Shown: positions 52,966 to 62,209, numbered from the stretch's first letter. The stretch is DNA of 64,000 bases from Pseudocitrobacter cyperus (GCF_039889165.1 NZ_JAYMYY010000007.1:62001-126000); one strand, 5' to 3'. Numbers and translations: made by a program. Notes: generated by a model not told the origin, from the letters alone.

Positions 52966-53790
52966 GTGCAGGGCGTACCTGACTACTTCACAGATGAAAA
53001 AGATAGCGCCAATTTCCGACACCTGGCGCAGGTGCCGGGCGTGGAGCTATACCACGCGCATATCTCCCGCTACGCTTTCGAACCGCATACTCACGAAGCC
53101 TTTGGTATTGGCACCATCGAACTGGGCGCAGAGCGTTTTCGCTATCGCGGCAGTCAATATGTGGCGTCGGTAAACTCGGTTGTCACCATGAATCCCGACG
53201 AACTGCACACTGGCGAGGCAGAAACCGCCGACGGCTGGCGTTACCGGATGATTTACCTCGACCCAACGCAGCTTGAAGAGGTAACGGGTGTACGTCACTG
53301 GTGGTTTAGCGATGTGCTGCGTCATGATCCGCAGCGCTCCTGGCTTCTTGGTCAGCAGATTTATCAACTGTGGAATACCCACGATCCGCTGGAGCAGCAG
53401 GGTCTATTACTCAACCTGATCGACACCTTCCGCCCCTTCGCGCACCATGCGCCGCAGGCAGCAGAAGCCAGCCATCGTTTTGACCAGGTTCGCGACTATC
53501 TGCACGATAACTACATGCACCCGGTGATGCTCGACGAGCTGGCGAAGGTGGTCTCCCTGAGTCCCTATCACTTTCAGCGCCAGTTTAAAGCCCATTTTCA
53601 CGTTACACCGCACCAGATGCTGATGGCTATCCGCCTGTGGCGCGCGAAAGCATTCCTCACACACGGGATGCCAGCTGCAGAAGTGGCGGTCGCGACCGGC
53701 CTCACCGATCAATCACACCTCACCCGTGCGTTTACCCGACGTTACGGGATCACCCCGGTGCGCTATCAAAAGCAGGTAAACCGGCGCTGA
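52966..53790 (+). CDS. AraC-family transcriptional regulator
   Basis: A 274-residue regulator. The N-terminal AraC-type cupin (HISRYAFEPHTHEAFGIGTIE...GRYR region) is followed by two HTH motifs in the C-terminal 100 residues: LDELAKVVSLSPYHFQRQFK and AAEVAVATGLTDQSHLTRAF. The start is a GTG with a strong GGAGGAG site at 52952-52958. It lies between qorB and ytfF, where E. coli K-12 has no gene, and reads the same way as ytfF 75 bp downstream, so it probably controls ytfF. Ligand unknown. Confidence 0.9.
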   Translation: MQGVPDYFTDEKDSANFRHLAQVPGVELYHAHISRYAFEPHTHEAFGIGTIELGAERFRYRGSQYVASVNSVVTMNPDELHTGEAETADGWRYRMIYLDPTQLEEVTGVRHWWFSDVLRHDPQRSWLLGQQIYQLWNTHDPLEQQGLLLNLIDTFRPFAHHAPQAAEASHRFDQVRDYLHDNYMHPVMLDELAKVVSLSPYHFQRQFKAHFHVTPHQMLMAIRLWRAKAFLTHGMPAAEVAVATGLTDQSHLTRAFTRRYGITPVRYQKQVNRR

Positions 53791-53865
53791 TGCGCAATCC
53801 TGTACAATATTCCCTTCCCCACCTCGCCTACACTGCGGCAAATGGTGGTCAATGTGGATGTGAAG

Positions 53866-54843
53866 ATGATTAGTGGTGTGCTTTATGCCCTGCTGGCGGG
53901 GCTGATGTGGGGCTTAATTTTTGTCGGGCCGTTGATCGTGCCGGAATATCCTGCGGTGCTTCAATCGACCGGGCGCTATCTGGCGCTGGGGCTGATCGCC
54001 CTGCCGCTGGCATGGTTGGGCCGCGCGAGGCTTAAACACCTGACCGGGCGGGACTGGTTAACCGCGCTGGCGTTGACCATGATGGGCAACCTGATTTATT
54101 ACGTCTGCCTGGCAAGCGCCATACAACGCACCGGCGCGCCTGTGTCGACAATGATTATCGGCACCCTGCCCGTCGTCATTCCTGTTTTCGCAAACCTGCT
54201 CTACAGCCAGCGCGACGGCAAACTCGCCTGGTCGAAACTGGCACCGGCGCTCCTCTGCATCGGTATTGGTCTGGCCTGCGTAAACATCGCCGAGTTAAGC
54301 CACGGCTTGCCGGATTTCAACTGGGTGCGTTACGCATCAGGCATCGCGCTGGCGTTGGTTTCGGTCGTCTGCTGGGCGTGGTATGCCCTGCGTAATGCTC
54401 GCTGGCTGCGGGAAAATCCGGATAAACATCCGATGATGTGGGCTACCGCCCAGGCGCTGGTGACGCTGCCGGTCTCGCTGCTGGGCTATCTTGCCGCCTG
54501 CGGCTGGTTGAGCACACAGCCGGAAGTTTTTCCGCTACCGTTTGGCCCACGCCCGGTCGTGTTCATTACCCTGATGATCGTGATTGCGGTGCTCTGCTCC
54601 TGGGTAGGCGCATTGTGCTGGAACATTGCTAGCCAGCGTTTACCGACGGTGATCCTTGGGCCGCTGATCGTTTTCGAGACGCTTGCCGGGCTGCTTTATA
54701 CCTTTGTTTTGCGTCACAGCGTACCACCGCTGCTTACGCTGAGCGGCATCACTCTGTTGGTATTGGGTGTAGTGATCGCCGTGCGGGCAAAGCCTGTGAA
54801 GCCAGCGCTTCAGACGTTGAGCGAAGAAGTAAAAAACACCTGA
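53866..54843 (+). CDS. ytfF: DMT/EamA-family inner-membrane transporter YtfF
   Basis: A 325-residue membrane protein with ten hydrophobic segments in two EamA repeats; MISGVLYALLAGLMWGLIFV starts the first and the GTLPVVIPVFANLLY loop is typical. The start MISGVLY matches E. coli YtfF; an upstream ATG at 53842 is possible but less likely. Substrate unknown; EamA proteins export metabolites. Downstream lies a strong hairpin and then ytfE. Confidence 0.92.
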   Translation: MISGVLYALLAGLMWGLIFVGPLIVPEYPAVLQSTGRYLALGLIALPLAWLGRARLKHLTGRDWLTALALTMMGNLIYYVCLASAIQRTGAPVSTMIIGTLPVVIPVFANLLYSQRDGKLAWSKLAPALLCIGIGLACVNIAELSHGLPDFNWVRYASGIALALVSVVCWAWYALRNARWLRENPDKHPMMWATAQALVTLPVSLLGYLAACGWLSTQPEVFPLPFGPRPVVFITLMIVIAVLCSWVGALCWNIASQRLPTVILGPLIVFETLAGLLYTFVLRHSVPPLLTLSGITLLVLGVVIAVRAKPVKPALQTLSEEVKNT

Positions 54844-54854
54844 TCGGGCCGCAC

Positions 54855-54892
54855 AGTTGAAGATACACCCCCAAAGGGGTATATCTTCAACT
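54855..54892 (+). terminator. Hairpin between ytfF and ytfE
   Basis: AGTTGAAGATA ... TATCTTCAACT gives an 11-bp stem, with CCCC-AAA-GGGG inside, making a long strong hairpin. A T run is absent, so it may be a structural barrier or terminator of ytfF. It ends 2 bp before the NsrR site. Confidence 0.6.
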
Positions 54893-54894
54893 TA

Positions 54895-54917
54895 AAGATG
54901 CATTTAAAATGCATCTT
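54895..54917. promoter_or_regulatory. NsrR operator upstream of ytfE
   Basis: AAGATGCATTT-A-AAATGCATCTT is a perfect 11-1-11 inverted repeat fitting the enterobacterial NsrR consensus. It is 26 bp before the ytfE start, overlapping the promoter. NsrR represses ytfE until nitric oxide damages its iron-sulfur cluster; this is well established in E. coli. Confidence 0.92.
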
Positions 54918-54943
54918 ATATTATCGATGACGAGGTAACGACT

Positions 54944-55606
54944 ATGGCCTTCCGCGACCAACCTTTAGGCGAGCTGGCGCTCTCCATCCCACGCGCATCC
55001 GCGCTGTTTCGTAAATACGATATGGACTACTGCTGCGGCGGTAAGCAAACCCTGGCTCGCGCCGCGGCTCGCAAGGAACTGGACGTTGAAATTATTGAGG
55101 CTGAACTGGCGCAACTGGCTGAACAGCCGGTTGAGAAAGACTGGCGTACCGCTCCGCTGGCCGAAATCATCGATTACATCATCCCACGCTACCACGATCG
55201 TCACCGCGAACAACTACCGGAATTGATTTTACAGGCCAGCAAAGTCGAACGCGTACACGCCGATAAGCCGAACGTACCAAAAGGCCTGGCTAAATACCTC
55301 ACCATGCTGCACCAGGAGCTTTCCAGCCACATGATGAAAGAGGAGCAGATTCTGTTCCCGATGATCAAACAGGGCATGGGCAGCCAGGCAATGGGGCCAA
55401 TCAGCGTGATGGAAAGTGAACATGACGAAGCGGGCGAACTGCTGGAAGTCATTAAACACACGACCAACAATGTGACGATTCCGCCCGAAGCCTGCACCAC
55501 CTGGAAGGCGATGTATAACGGCATTAACGAAATGATCGACGACCTGATGGAACACATCAGTCTCGAAAACAACGTGCTGTTCCCGCGCGCGCTGGCGGGC
55601 GAATAA
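54944..55606 (+). CDS. ytfE: Iron-sulfur cluster repair di-iron protein YtfE (RIC)
   Basis: A 220-residue protein that helps restore iron-sulfur clusters after nitrosative and oxidative stress. The N-terminal ScdA domain has DYCCGG (C30, C31). The C-terminal hemerythrin-like bundle offers iron ligands in HDRHREQLPEL, LHQELSSHMMKEE, ESEHDEAGELL and DDLMEHISLENNVLFP. Length and motifs match E. coli YtfE. The upstream NsrR operator indicates nitric-oxide induction. Confidence 0.96.
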   Translation: MAFRDQPLGELALSIPRASALFRKYDMDYCCGGKQTLARAAARKELDVEIIEAELAQLAEQPVEKDWRTAPLAEIIDYIIPRYHDRHREQLPELILQASKVERVHADKPNVPKGLAKYLTMLHQELSSHMMKEEQILFPMIKQGMGSQAMGPISVMESEHDEAGELLEVIKHTTNNVTIPPEACTTWKAMYNGINEMIDDLMEHISLENNVLFPRALAGE

Positions 55607-55648
55607 AAAGGGTGCCTTAGGTTCCTTTCCCAGGAATCGGATCCGAAT

Positions 55649-55670
55649 ATGCGGGGATTGCTCCCCGCAT
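55649..55670. terminator. Hairpin after ytfE, between convergent ytfE and hok-like gene
   Basis: ATGCGGGG-ATTGCT-CCCCGCAT, an 8-bp GC-rich stem. It lies 6 bp from the stop of the hok-like gene and may serve both directions; T runs are poor. Confidence 0.55.
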
Positions 55671-55675
55671 AACGG

Positions 55676-55828
55676 CTATTTCTTCGTTTCGCAAGCGAGA
55701 ACAGCCTTAAACTCAATACCGCGCTCCTTGACGCTCAATTCGCAGAGCGAATCTCCCATCATCAACGCCAATCCCAGCACCGTAAAACAGAGTACTATGA
55801 TTGCCACAAGGGCGTATTTTGTCAGCAT
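55676..55828 (-). CDS. hokE: Hok-family type I toxin, HokE-like (50 aa)
   Basis: MLTKYALVAIIVLCFTVLGL then MMGDSLCELSVKERGIEFKA, ending LACETKK. This is nearly the E. coli HokE sequence: one membrane helix, then the periplasmic GDSLCE segment. Hok proteins depolarise the inner membrane. The ribosome site is the ATGGAGGCAA before the ATG. The overlapping mok frame and the antisense sok promoter are present as in other hok loci. K-12 has hokE elsewhere, so this location is unusual. Coding appears intact. Confidence 0.93.
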   Translation of the reverse strand: MLTKYALVAIIVLCFTVLGLALMMGDSLCELSVKERGIEFKAVLACETKK

Positions 55829-55907
55829 TGCGTTGCCTCCATGCGAAGAAGAGGCTACTATCCGATTGTTTGGTTCGGGTAGTCAGCCTCAGGTTGATAA
55901 TTAACAT
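55713..55907 (-). CDS. mok: Mok overlapping reading frame of the hok locus
   Basis: A 64-residue frame starting at 55907 (MLIINLRLTTRTKQSDSSLF), running over the hok start in another frame. In hok/sok systems Mok translation couples to Hok translation and is the step blocked by Sok. The ATG follows a purine-rich AGGAAG. Translation is inferred from the layout. Confidence 0.6.
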   Translation of the reverse strand: MLIINLRLTTRTKQSDSSLFFAWRQRNADKIRPCGNHSTLFYGAGIGVDDGRFALRIERQGARY

Positions 55908-55935
55908 CTTCCTGGGGCCTCCTCTCTCCGACCTC
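55868..55935 (+). ncRNA. sok: Sok-type antisense RNA (ends approximate)
   Basis: On the plus strand TTGCCT (55833-55838), 17 bp spacer, TACTAT (55856-55861) make a good promoter pointing across the mok start and ribosome site. The start near 55868 follows from spacing; the 3' end is a guess. Antisense to the mok leader is the defining arrangement of hok/sok. Confidence 0.5.
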
Positions 55936-56055
55936 CGCAGTAGCCTGAAGTCAGAAAGCCTCAGGCACCCGCCAGCAATCATACCCTTCGCCGCGCAAAA
56001 CACTGTTTGTTTATACAGTAAAGTTTAATTTTCGGAATACGTTTAGACGGGCATA

Positions 56056-56081
56056 AAAAAGGTGCCGTTAAGCACCTTTTT
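56056..56081 (-). terminator. Terminator of cycA
   Basis: AAAAAGGTGC-CGTTAA-GCACCTTTTT with A and T runs on both sides works in either direction. It begins 17 bp past the cycA stop on the minus strand. Confidence 0.88.
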
Positions 56082-56097
56082 GACATTTCTCATCCGC

Positions 56098-57504
56098 TTA
56101 TCTGGCGATGGCTTTCTTTCTCAGGAACATCCAGCCCAGCCCCAGAATCACGAACCACAGCGGGGTGACGATCAGCGCCTGACGGGTATCGGTTTCCAGC
56201 GTCAGCAGAACGATAACGAACGCGAAGAACGCCATGCACACCCAGCACATCACTTTACCCAGCGGCATCTTATAGATTGATTTCTCATGCAGATGCGGAC
56301 GCTGTTTACGGTACACCAGGTAAGAGCACAGGATAATCGTCCACACGAACATAAACAGAATCGCGGAGACAGTGGTGATCATGGTAAACGCCGCGATCAC
56401 GCTTGGGTTCACATACAGCAGTACTACACCGCCCAGCAGGCAGATACAGGAGAAGGTCAGCCCTTTTGCCGGTACTGCGCGTTTGGAGAGTTTAGCGAAG
56501 GCTTTCGGCGCCACGCCATCTTGTGCGAGACCAAACAGCATGCGGCTGGTTGAGAACACACCGCTGTTTGCGGAAGACGCCGCAGACGTCAGCACCACAA
56601 AGTTGATGATACTCGCCGCCGCTGGCAGCCCCACCAGCACAAACAGTTCAACGAACGGACTTTTCTCCGGAACCACAGAGCTCCACGGCGTGACCGACAT
56701 AATAATGATCAGCGCGAAGACGTAGAACATGATGATACGAATCGGAATCGAGTTGATGGCGCGCGGCAGCGATTTCTCCGGATCTTTGGTTTCCGCAGCG
56801 GTAGTGCCCACCAGCTCAATACCGACGAAGGCGAAGACCGCTATCTGGAAGCCTGCGAAGAAGCCGCTAATGCCTTTCGGGAACCAGCCGCCGTCATTCC
56901 ACAGATGCGCAAACGAAGCTTCGGTACCGTTTGGCGCCTGGAAGTGCATCAGCACCATCACCAGGCCGACGACAATCAACCCCACGATGGCGACGATTTT
57001 AATCATCGCAAACCAGAACTCCATCTCACCAAACATCTTCACGGTGGCAAGGTTGAGGCTCAGCAGGAGTACGACAACAGCAAGCGACGCCACCCAGTCC
57101 GACAGTCCCGGGAACCAGAACTGCGCATAGGCGGTTATCGCCACCACGTCAGCCATACCGGTGACAACCCAGCAGAACCAGTAAGTCCAGCCGGTGAAGT
57201 AGCCCGCCCACGGGCCGAGCAGGTCGGCGGCGAAGTCGCTGAAAGATTTATATTCGAGGTTGGATAACAGCAACTCCCCCATCGCACGCATCACGAAGAA
57301 GAGCATGAAGCCGATTATCATATAAACAAAAATAATCGACGGCCCGGCAAGGCTAATCGTTTTCCCGGAACCCATAAACAACCCGGTACCAATCGCGCCG
57401 CCAATCGCGATAAGCTGAATATGCCGGTTGGTGAGGTTTCGCCGCAGCGATTGTTCAGCCGGTGCCTGTTCTTCGTCGGCAGCGACTTTTATCTGATCTA
57501 CCAT
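56098..57504 (-). CDS. cycA: D-serine/D-alanine/glycine permease CycA
   Basis: A 468-residue APC-superfamily symporter with about twelve membrane helices. The first helix carries LIAIGGAIGTGLFMGSGKTI, the family's substrate-binding glycine motif. It takes up glycine, D-alanine and D-serine with protons. Start MVDQIKVAADEEQAPAEQSL has an ACAGGA site 11 nt upstream. Length is close to that of E. coli CycA (470). The leader holds a CA-rich GcvB-type target. Confidence 0.95.
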   Translation of the reverse strand: MVDQIKVAADEEQAPAEQSLRRNLTNRHIQLIAIGGAIGTGLFMGSGKTISLAGPSIIFVYMIIGFMLFFVMRAMGELLLSNLEYKSFSDFAADLLGPWAGYFTGWTYWFCWVVTGMADVVAITAYAQFWFPGLSDWVASLAVVVLLLSLNLATVKMFGEMEFWFAMIKIVAIVGLIVVGLVMVLMHFQAPNGTEASFAHLWNDGGWFPKGISGFFAGFQIAVFAFVGIELVGTTAAETKDPEKSLPRAINSIPIRIIMFYVFALIIIMSVTPWSSVVPEKSPFVELFVLVGLPAAASIINFVVLTSAASSANSGVFSTSRMLFGLAQDGVAPKAFAKLSKRAVPAKGLTFSCICLLGGVVLLYVNPSVIAAFTMITTVSAILFMFVWTIILCSYLVYRKQRPHLHEKSIYKMPLGKVMCWVCMAFFAFVIVLLTLETDTRQALIVTPLWFVILGLGWMFLRKKAIAR

Positions 57505-57515
57505 GTGATTTTCTT

Positions 57516-57540
57516 CCTGTTGGTTCTGTCTGTGTTGTGC
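57516..57540 (-). promoter_or_regulatory. CA-rich GcvB target in cycA leader
   Basis: The minus-strand leader reads GCACAACACAGACAGAACCA and runs into the ribosome site. GcvB sRNA pairs with CA-rich stretches of this kind, and cycA is a known GcvB target in E. coli and Salmonella. Pairing in this strain is inferred. Confidence 0.55.
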
Positions 57541-57816
57541 AGGCTCTTGTGGCCTTTATTTCATCTAGTGAGACGATCCCGATTATAGGATGACTCGATA
57601 TTAGGTAAGAATCGGCGGGATGAATACTATGATTTGAATATAATGTTAAGTATATGTTGAAAGTGAGTGTTATATCACTCCAGGTATGGGAAACACGTCA
57701 CAAAAATACACGCAATAGACGTATTTGCAAGATAAAACTCCAGCGAATGTCTAACTTAAGGATTAATCACTGATTTTGGTTATCCCCTCACCATAAGGAG
57801 AGGGGATGATACGGGC
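57541..57816. other. cycA promoter region and spacer to fklB
   Basis: 276 AT-rich bases between cycA and the end of fklB, holding the cycA promoter. CCCCTCACC-ATAAGGAG-GGG near 57783-57807 is a reduced copy of the palindromic repeats at 1973 and 17335 and may end fklB transcription. No gene is seen. Confidence 0.5.
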
Positions 57817-58437
57817 TTACAGGATTTCCAGCAGCTCGACTTCAAAGACCAGGGTGCTGAATGGCGGGATGGATGCACCCGCGCCGCGCTCACCGTAGGC
57901 CAGGTTGTGAGGAATGGTCAGTTCCCATTTGGAGCCGACTGGCATCAGGGTCAGTGCTTCGATCCAGCCTGCGATAACGCCGTTTACCGGAAACTCAGCC
58001 GGTTCGCCGCGCGCGACGGAGCTATCAAATACCGTGCCGTCGATCAGTTTACCGGTGTAGTGCACACGAACATGGTCGGTACGCGCCGGGATAGCGCCTT
58101 CGCCCTGAGTCAGTACGCGGAATTGCAGACCGGATTCGGTGCTGTTCACGCCTTCTTTCTCACGGTTTTCTTCCAGGTATTTCACACCGTCAGCCGCCAT
58201 CGCCGCAAAACGTTCTTTACGCACGGCATCAGCACGTTCGTGGATTTCACGCAGGGCGCGATGCACAGCTTCAACCGGCACAGCAGGCTGTTTGCCTTCC
58301 AGCGCATCAGAGATGCCTGCAACCAGCGCTTCCGGCAGCAGGCCTTCTAAACCGGATTCACTCAGTTGCTGTCCTACCTGCAGGCCGATGCCATAGCTTG
58401 CCTGTGCTTCGATGGTGTCAAAAGTCGGGGTGGCCAT
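57817..58437 (-). CDS. fklB: FKBP22-type peptidyl-prolyl isomerase FklB
   Basis: A 206-residue enzyme that speeds cis-trans isomerisation at prolines. The N-terminal helical dimerisation domain (residues 1-90, ASYGIGLQVGQQLSESGLEG) is followed by an FKBP domain with VRVHYTGKLIDGTVFDSS and PHNLAYGERGAGASIPPFST. Start MATPTFDTIEAQ at 58437 has an AAGGAAAGAC site and gives the E. coli length. No signal peptide. Confidence 0.95.
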   Translation of the reverse strand: MATPTFDTIEAQASYGIGLQVGQQLSESGLEGLLPEALVAGISDALEGKQPAVPVEAVHRALREIHERADAVRKERFAAMAADGVKYLEENREKEGVNSTESGLQFRVLTQGEGAIPARTDHVRVHYTGKLIDGTVFDSSVARGEPAEFPVNGVIAGWIEALTLMPVGSKWELTIPHNLAYGERGAGASIPPFSTLVFEVELLEIL

Positions 58438-58668
58438 TGTCTTTCCTTTCTTCGGGTATAAAGTAGCGGGCAGCATAACAGCCATGCCCGATACGGTAAA
58501 CTTTGTGTCAGGAAAGATGACAAATCACGGGGAAAAAGAAACAATAGGCCGGAAGAATGATCTTACCTATGGATATGTCGCGAAAGCGCGCTTTGCCACA
58601 TCGTTCAGGCAGTTAGCCAGCTATACTCGTGACGAGGATTATAAAAAACGCGGAGCAGGAGGAAAACC

Positions 58669-59316
58669 ATGCCCGGGCGATTTGAGTTAAAACCTACGCT
58701 GGTGAAGATTTGGCATGCGCCGGATAATCTTCGCATCATGGATCCGCTACCGACCCCGCACCGTCGCGGCATTATTATTGCCGCCCTGGCAGTGATTATC
58801 GGTTTTCTGTTGCCATCCGCTGACGATAACACGCCTGATCCCGTCAGCCGCAATGCGCAGCTCGACGTTCAGTCTCAGTCACGTCCACAGCCGGACAACC
58901 CGCCTGTCCAGCCGCAACTGGTTACACCGAATAACGATCCCGGTCAGGTGGCGCCTATTGAACCCGAACCGATCCCTGAAGAGCAGCCGCAGGAAGAGCC
59001 ACAGGCGCAAAGCCAACCGCAGACGCAGCCGTTCCAGGAAAATCAGGGGATTGACCAGCAGTGGCGCTCTTACCGCGTTGAGCCGGGGAAAACGCTGGCA
59101 CAGTTATTCCGCGACCATAACCTCCCGGCGACCGATGTTTACGCCATGGCGCAGGTTGAAGGCGCAGGCAAGCCGCTGAGCAATCTGCAAAACGGCCAAA
59201 TGGTGCAAATTCGTCAGAACGCCAGCGGCGTCGTGACCGGGCTGACTATCGATACCGGGAATGGACAAGTGCTGTTTACCCGCCAGCCGAACGGGAGCTT
59301 TATCCGGGTGCGTTAA
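58669..59316 (+). CDS. ytfB: Cell division protein YtfB (OapA-domain)
   Basis: A 215-residue membrane protein. A cytoplasmic N-terminus with MPGRFELKPTLVKIWHAPDN precedes one helix (GIIIAALAVIIGFLLPSA). A Pro/Gln-rich periplasmic linker leads to a C-terminal OapA/LysM-like domain (WRSYRVEPGKTLAQLFRDHN), which binds glycan strands. E. coli YtfB goes to the division site. Start ATG follows a GGAGGA site. Confidence 0.93.
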   Translation: MPGRFELKPTLVKIWHAPDNLRIMDPLPTPHRRGIIIAALAVIIGFLLPSADDNTPDPVSRNAQLDVQSQSRPQPDNPPVQPQLVTPNNDPGQVAPIEPEPIPEEQPQEEPQAQSQPQTQPFQENQGIDQQWRSYRVEPGKTLAQLFRDHNLPATDVYAMAQVEGAGKPLSNLQNGQMVQIRQNASGVVTGLTIDTGNGQVLFTRQPNGSFIRVR

Positions 59317-59322
59317 CGCATT

Positions 59323-59347
59323 AGCCCGATGATAACATCATCGGGCT
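59323..59347 (+). terminator. Terminator between ytfB and the EamA gene
   Basis: AGCCCGATGAT-AAC-ATCATCGGGCT, an 11-bp perfect stem, lies between convergent genes and could act in both directions. Confidence 0.75.
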
Positions 59348-59351
59348 GACC

Positions 59352-60293
59352 TTACTTTTTGCTGACCTTATTCACCCACCAGATCCCCGAACACACCAGC
59401 ACCAGCGCCACCGCGTACTTCAGCTCGAAAATATTCTCGCCGAGGAAAATCGCCGACAGCACCGTCCCCGCTACCGGAATAACAAAATTAAACGGCGCAA
59501 TCATGCTGACGCGGTTGTATTTAAGGATCACGCTCCACAGGGCGAAAGCGACGGATGAGAGGAACACCAGATACGCGAGAACCGCCAGTGCCGTGGTGCT
59601 CTCTATCGCCAGATGTCCCCCCGTCAGATAGCCCCCCACGACCAGCGCAAAACCACCAATAGCCAGTTGCCAGCCGGTCATGACTGTCGGGTCTACCGTT
59701 TGCGATATCCGCTTACCATACAGCGTTGATGCGGAGAGGATAAAAGCCGCCAGCACCACAAAGCCATCTCCCTGCCAGACAAAGCTAAAATCGGCCAGCG
59801 AGTGGTTGAAGTTCACCAGCATCACGCCGATAAAGCCCAGCACGCAGCCGATGGTTTTGTTATAGCTCAGCCGGTCGTTCTGGTAGATAAAGTGCGCCAG
59901 CAGGACGCTGAAGAAGGTGCCTGTCGCATTCATAATCGAGCCCTTTACGCCCGTGGTGAATGCAAGGCCGATATAAAAGAACGCATACTGGATAGACGTC
60001 TGAGTGAGCCCCAGCAGCGTGAGTTGGCCAAACTGACGGCTATTCAATCGCGCAATGGGTTTACGCTGCGTCAGCGCAAAGAGCAGCAGCACCAGCCCGG
60101 CAAGCAGAAAACGGTAGCCGGCGAAAACTATTTTCGACGGAATATCGTCGGTGGCGATATGAAAAAGCTCATAGCCATTCTTAATGGCGGGATAGGAACT
60201 TCCCCATAATAAACAGCAGAGTGTCGCGCAGGCATAAGCCACATGTTTACGGGCAAAGACGGGAGCCGGGCAGGCAGTTTCCATTCCATACAC
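59352..60293 (-). CDS. DMT/EamA-family transporter
   Basis: A 313-residue inner-membrane protein with ten predicted helices in two EamA halves, such as VAYACATLCCLLWGSSYPAI and YAVALVLVCSGIWWVNKVSK. Start at 60293 or three codons later (METACPAP); I kept the first. It occupies the place where E. coli K-12 has ytfA/yjfZ, so it marks this lineage. Substrate unknown. It shares only family features with YtfF. Confidence 0.85.
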   Translation of the reverse strand: MYGMETACPAPVFARKHVAYACATLCCLLWGSSYPAIKNGYELFHIATDDIPSKIVFAGYRFLLAGLVLLLFALTQRKPIARLNSRQFGQLTLLGLTQTSIQYAFFYIGLAFTTGVKGSIMNATGTFFSVLLAHFIYQNDRLSYNKTIGCVLGFIGVMLVNFNHSLADFSFVWQGDGFVVLAAFILSASTLYGKRISQTVDPTVMTGWQLAIGGFALVVGGYLTGGHLAIESTTALAVLAYLVFLSSVAFALWSVILKYNRVSMIAPFNFVIPVAGTVLSAIFLGENIFELKYAVALVLVCSGIWWVNKVSKK

Positions 60294-60383
60294 CAGAGTT
60301 AAAATGACGTTTCATTTATTATCATGGATCGTATGAGAAATAGCTACCATACCAGCATTAAAGCGAGTGCGATAAAAAGCAAA

Positions 60384-60404
60384 ACGCCGGCACAGGGCCG
60401 GCGT
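60384..60404 (-). terminator. Terminator of the rpsF-priB-rpsR-rplI operon
   Basis: ACGCCGGC-ACAGG-GCCGGCGT, a GC-rich 8-bp stem; on the minus strand it is followed by TTTTGCT. It lies 25 bp past the rplI stop. Confidence 0.88.
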
Positions 60405-60428
60405 CTTGTCGTGGTGATGAGTAATTAA

Positions 60429-60878
60429 TTACTCAGCAACAACGTTTACAACCAGTTTAGCGAAGACTTCGCTGTGAACCTGGAAGTCAACTTCGTGCTC
60501 ACCAGTGGTACGCAGAACGCCGTTCGGCAGACGAACTTCGCTCTTAGCCACTTTAACGCCTGCTGCAGAAACTGCATCAGCGATATCGCGGGTACCGATG
60601 GAACCGAACAGTTTACCTTCGTCGCCAGCTTTAGACGCGATGGTCACGTTGCCCAGTGCATTGATTGCTTCAGCACGTGCATTCGCAGCGGCCAGAACGT
60701 CAGCCAGTTTGGCTTCCAGTTCAGCACGGCGTGCTTCGAAAAATTCAACGTTTTTCTTGGTAGCAGGAACAGCTTTACCCTGTGGTACCAGGAAGTTACG
60801 AGCATAGCCCGCTTTAACGTTAACCTGATCACCCAGGCTACCCAGGTTTGCTACTTTATCAAGCAGAATAACTTGCAT
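60429..60878 (-). CDS. rplI: 50S ribosomal protein L9
   Basis: A 149-residue L9. The N-terminal domain MQVILLDKVANLGSLGDQVN and VKAGYARNFLVPQGKA binds 23S rRNA; a long helix links it to the C-terminal domain. Last gene of the S6 operon, 41 bp after rpsR. Matches E. coli L9 in length. Confidence 0.97.
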   Translation of the reverse strand: MQVILLDKVANLGSLGDQVNVKAGYARNFLVPQGKAVPATKKNVEFFEARRAELEAKLADVLAAANARAEAINALGNVTIASKAGDEGKLFGSIGTRDIADAVSAAGVKVAKSEVRLPNGVLRTTGEHEVDFQVHSEVFAKLVVNVVAE

Positions 60879-60919
60879 TACCTTATCCTCTCAAAGTCGT
60901 ATTAATGGACCGTGACCGA

Positions 60920-61466
<547 letters not shown>

Positions 61467-61472
61467 CAGAAA

Positions 61473-61868
61473 TTACTCTTCAGAATCCCCAGCTTCAGCA
61501 TCATCTGCGGTTTCGTTTGCGAAATCATCGCGACGTTCACGACGCTCGTCTTTCGCTTTAACCATCGGAGATGCTTCGGTAACAGCGTGTTTAGTACGCA
61601 TAACCATGCTGCGGATAACGGCATCGTTGAAGCGGAAAGTTGTTTCCAGCTCATCGATAACTTCCTGCGGTGCTTCAACGTTCAGCAGAACGTAGTGAGC
61701 TTTGTGCAGTTTGTTGATCGGATAAGCCAACTGACGGCGGCCCCAGTCTTCCAGACGGTGGATCGTACCTTCTGCACCAGTGATAGCAGCAGAGTAACGC
61801 TCGATCATGCCCGGAACCTGTTCGCTCTGGTCAGGATGGACCATAAAAACGATTTCGTAATGACGCAT
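61473..61868 (-). CDS. rpsF: 30S ribosomal protein S6
   Basis: A 131-residue S6. MRHYEIVFMVHPDQSEQVPG begins the ferredoxin-like fold; the C-terminal tail is acidic (ETADDAEAGDSEE) and ends in Glu residues, where RimK adds glutamates. First gene of the rpsF-priB-rpsR-rplI operon. The start has an AAGGAG site. The leader carries the S6:S18 regulatory motif. Confidence 0.97.
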   Translation of the reverse strand: MRHYEIVFMVHPDQSEQVPGMIERYSAAITGAEGTIHRLEDWGRRQLAYPINKLHKAHYVLLNVEAPQEVIDELETTFRFNDAVIRSMVMRTKHAVTEASPMVKAKDERRERRDDFANETADDAEAGDSEE

Positions 61869-61907
61869 CGAATTGCTCCTTACGGATTATTCAGCCTCCT
61901 GTCTGGG

Positions 61908-61953
61908 TCAGCCGCGGCCCATGGAGGCAAGGAACGTGTTAAAGGGCGGCTGA
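61908..61953 (-). promoter_or_regulatory. S6:S18 ribosomal-protein leader in rpsF mRNA
   Basis: On the minus strand TCAGCCGCCC and GGGCCGCGGCTGA can pair as a long stem around a loop that includes CCATGG, with CCG near the stem top. This matches the known S6:S18 leader, where the S6-S18 complex binds a CCG element to repress the operon. Identification is by memory of the motif and its position. Confidence 0.6.
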
Positions 61954-62209
61954 AAAATTGACGCGTCATAATACTGGTATGCCCCGTGAAACTCAAGGTG
62001 ATTGCACAAATAATTCGCACAAAGCGCAAACTCAGATTAACCCGTTGATTTAAAATTAGACGACACAAGAGTCGCGGTTTTTTTGAACAATCGCATCAAA
62101 AATGGTCACGATTAAACCTAATAGAAAAGATTACACTTTAATCAGAGAACAACTGTGTTGAGAGGAGGGGTCGTTACCCTAAGCATCAGACTGAAGTGGA
62201 GCGTACAGG
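61954..62209. promoter_or_regulatory. Divergent rpsF/yjfY promoter region
   Basis: 256 AT-rich bases with promoters for both sides. An AGAGGAGGGG stretch at 62160-62169 is not positioned for yjfY; its ribosome site is GTACAGG just before 62210. No other gene is seen. Confidence 0.45.
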
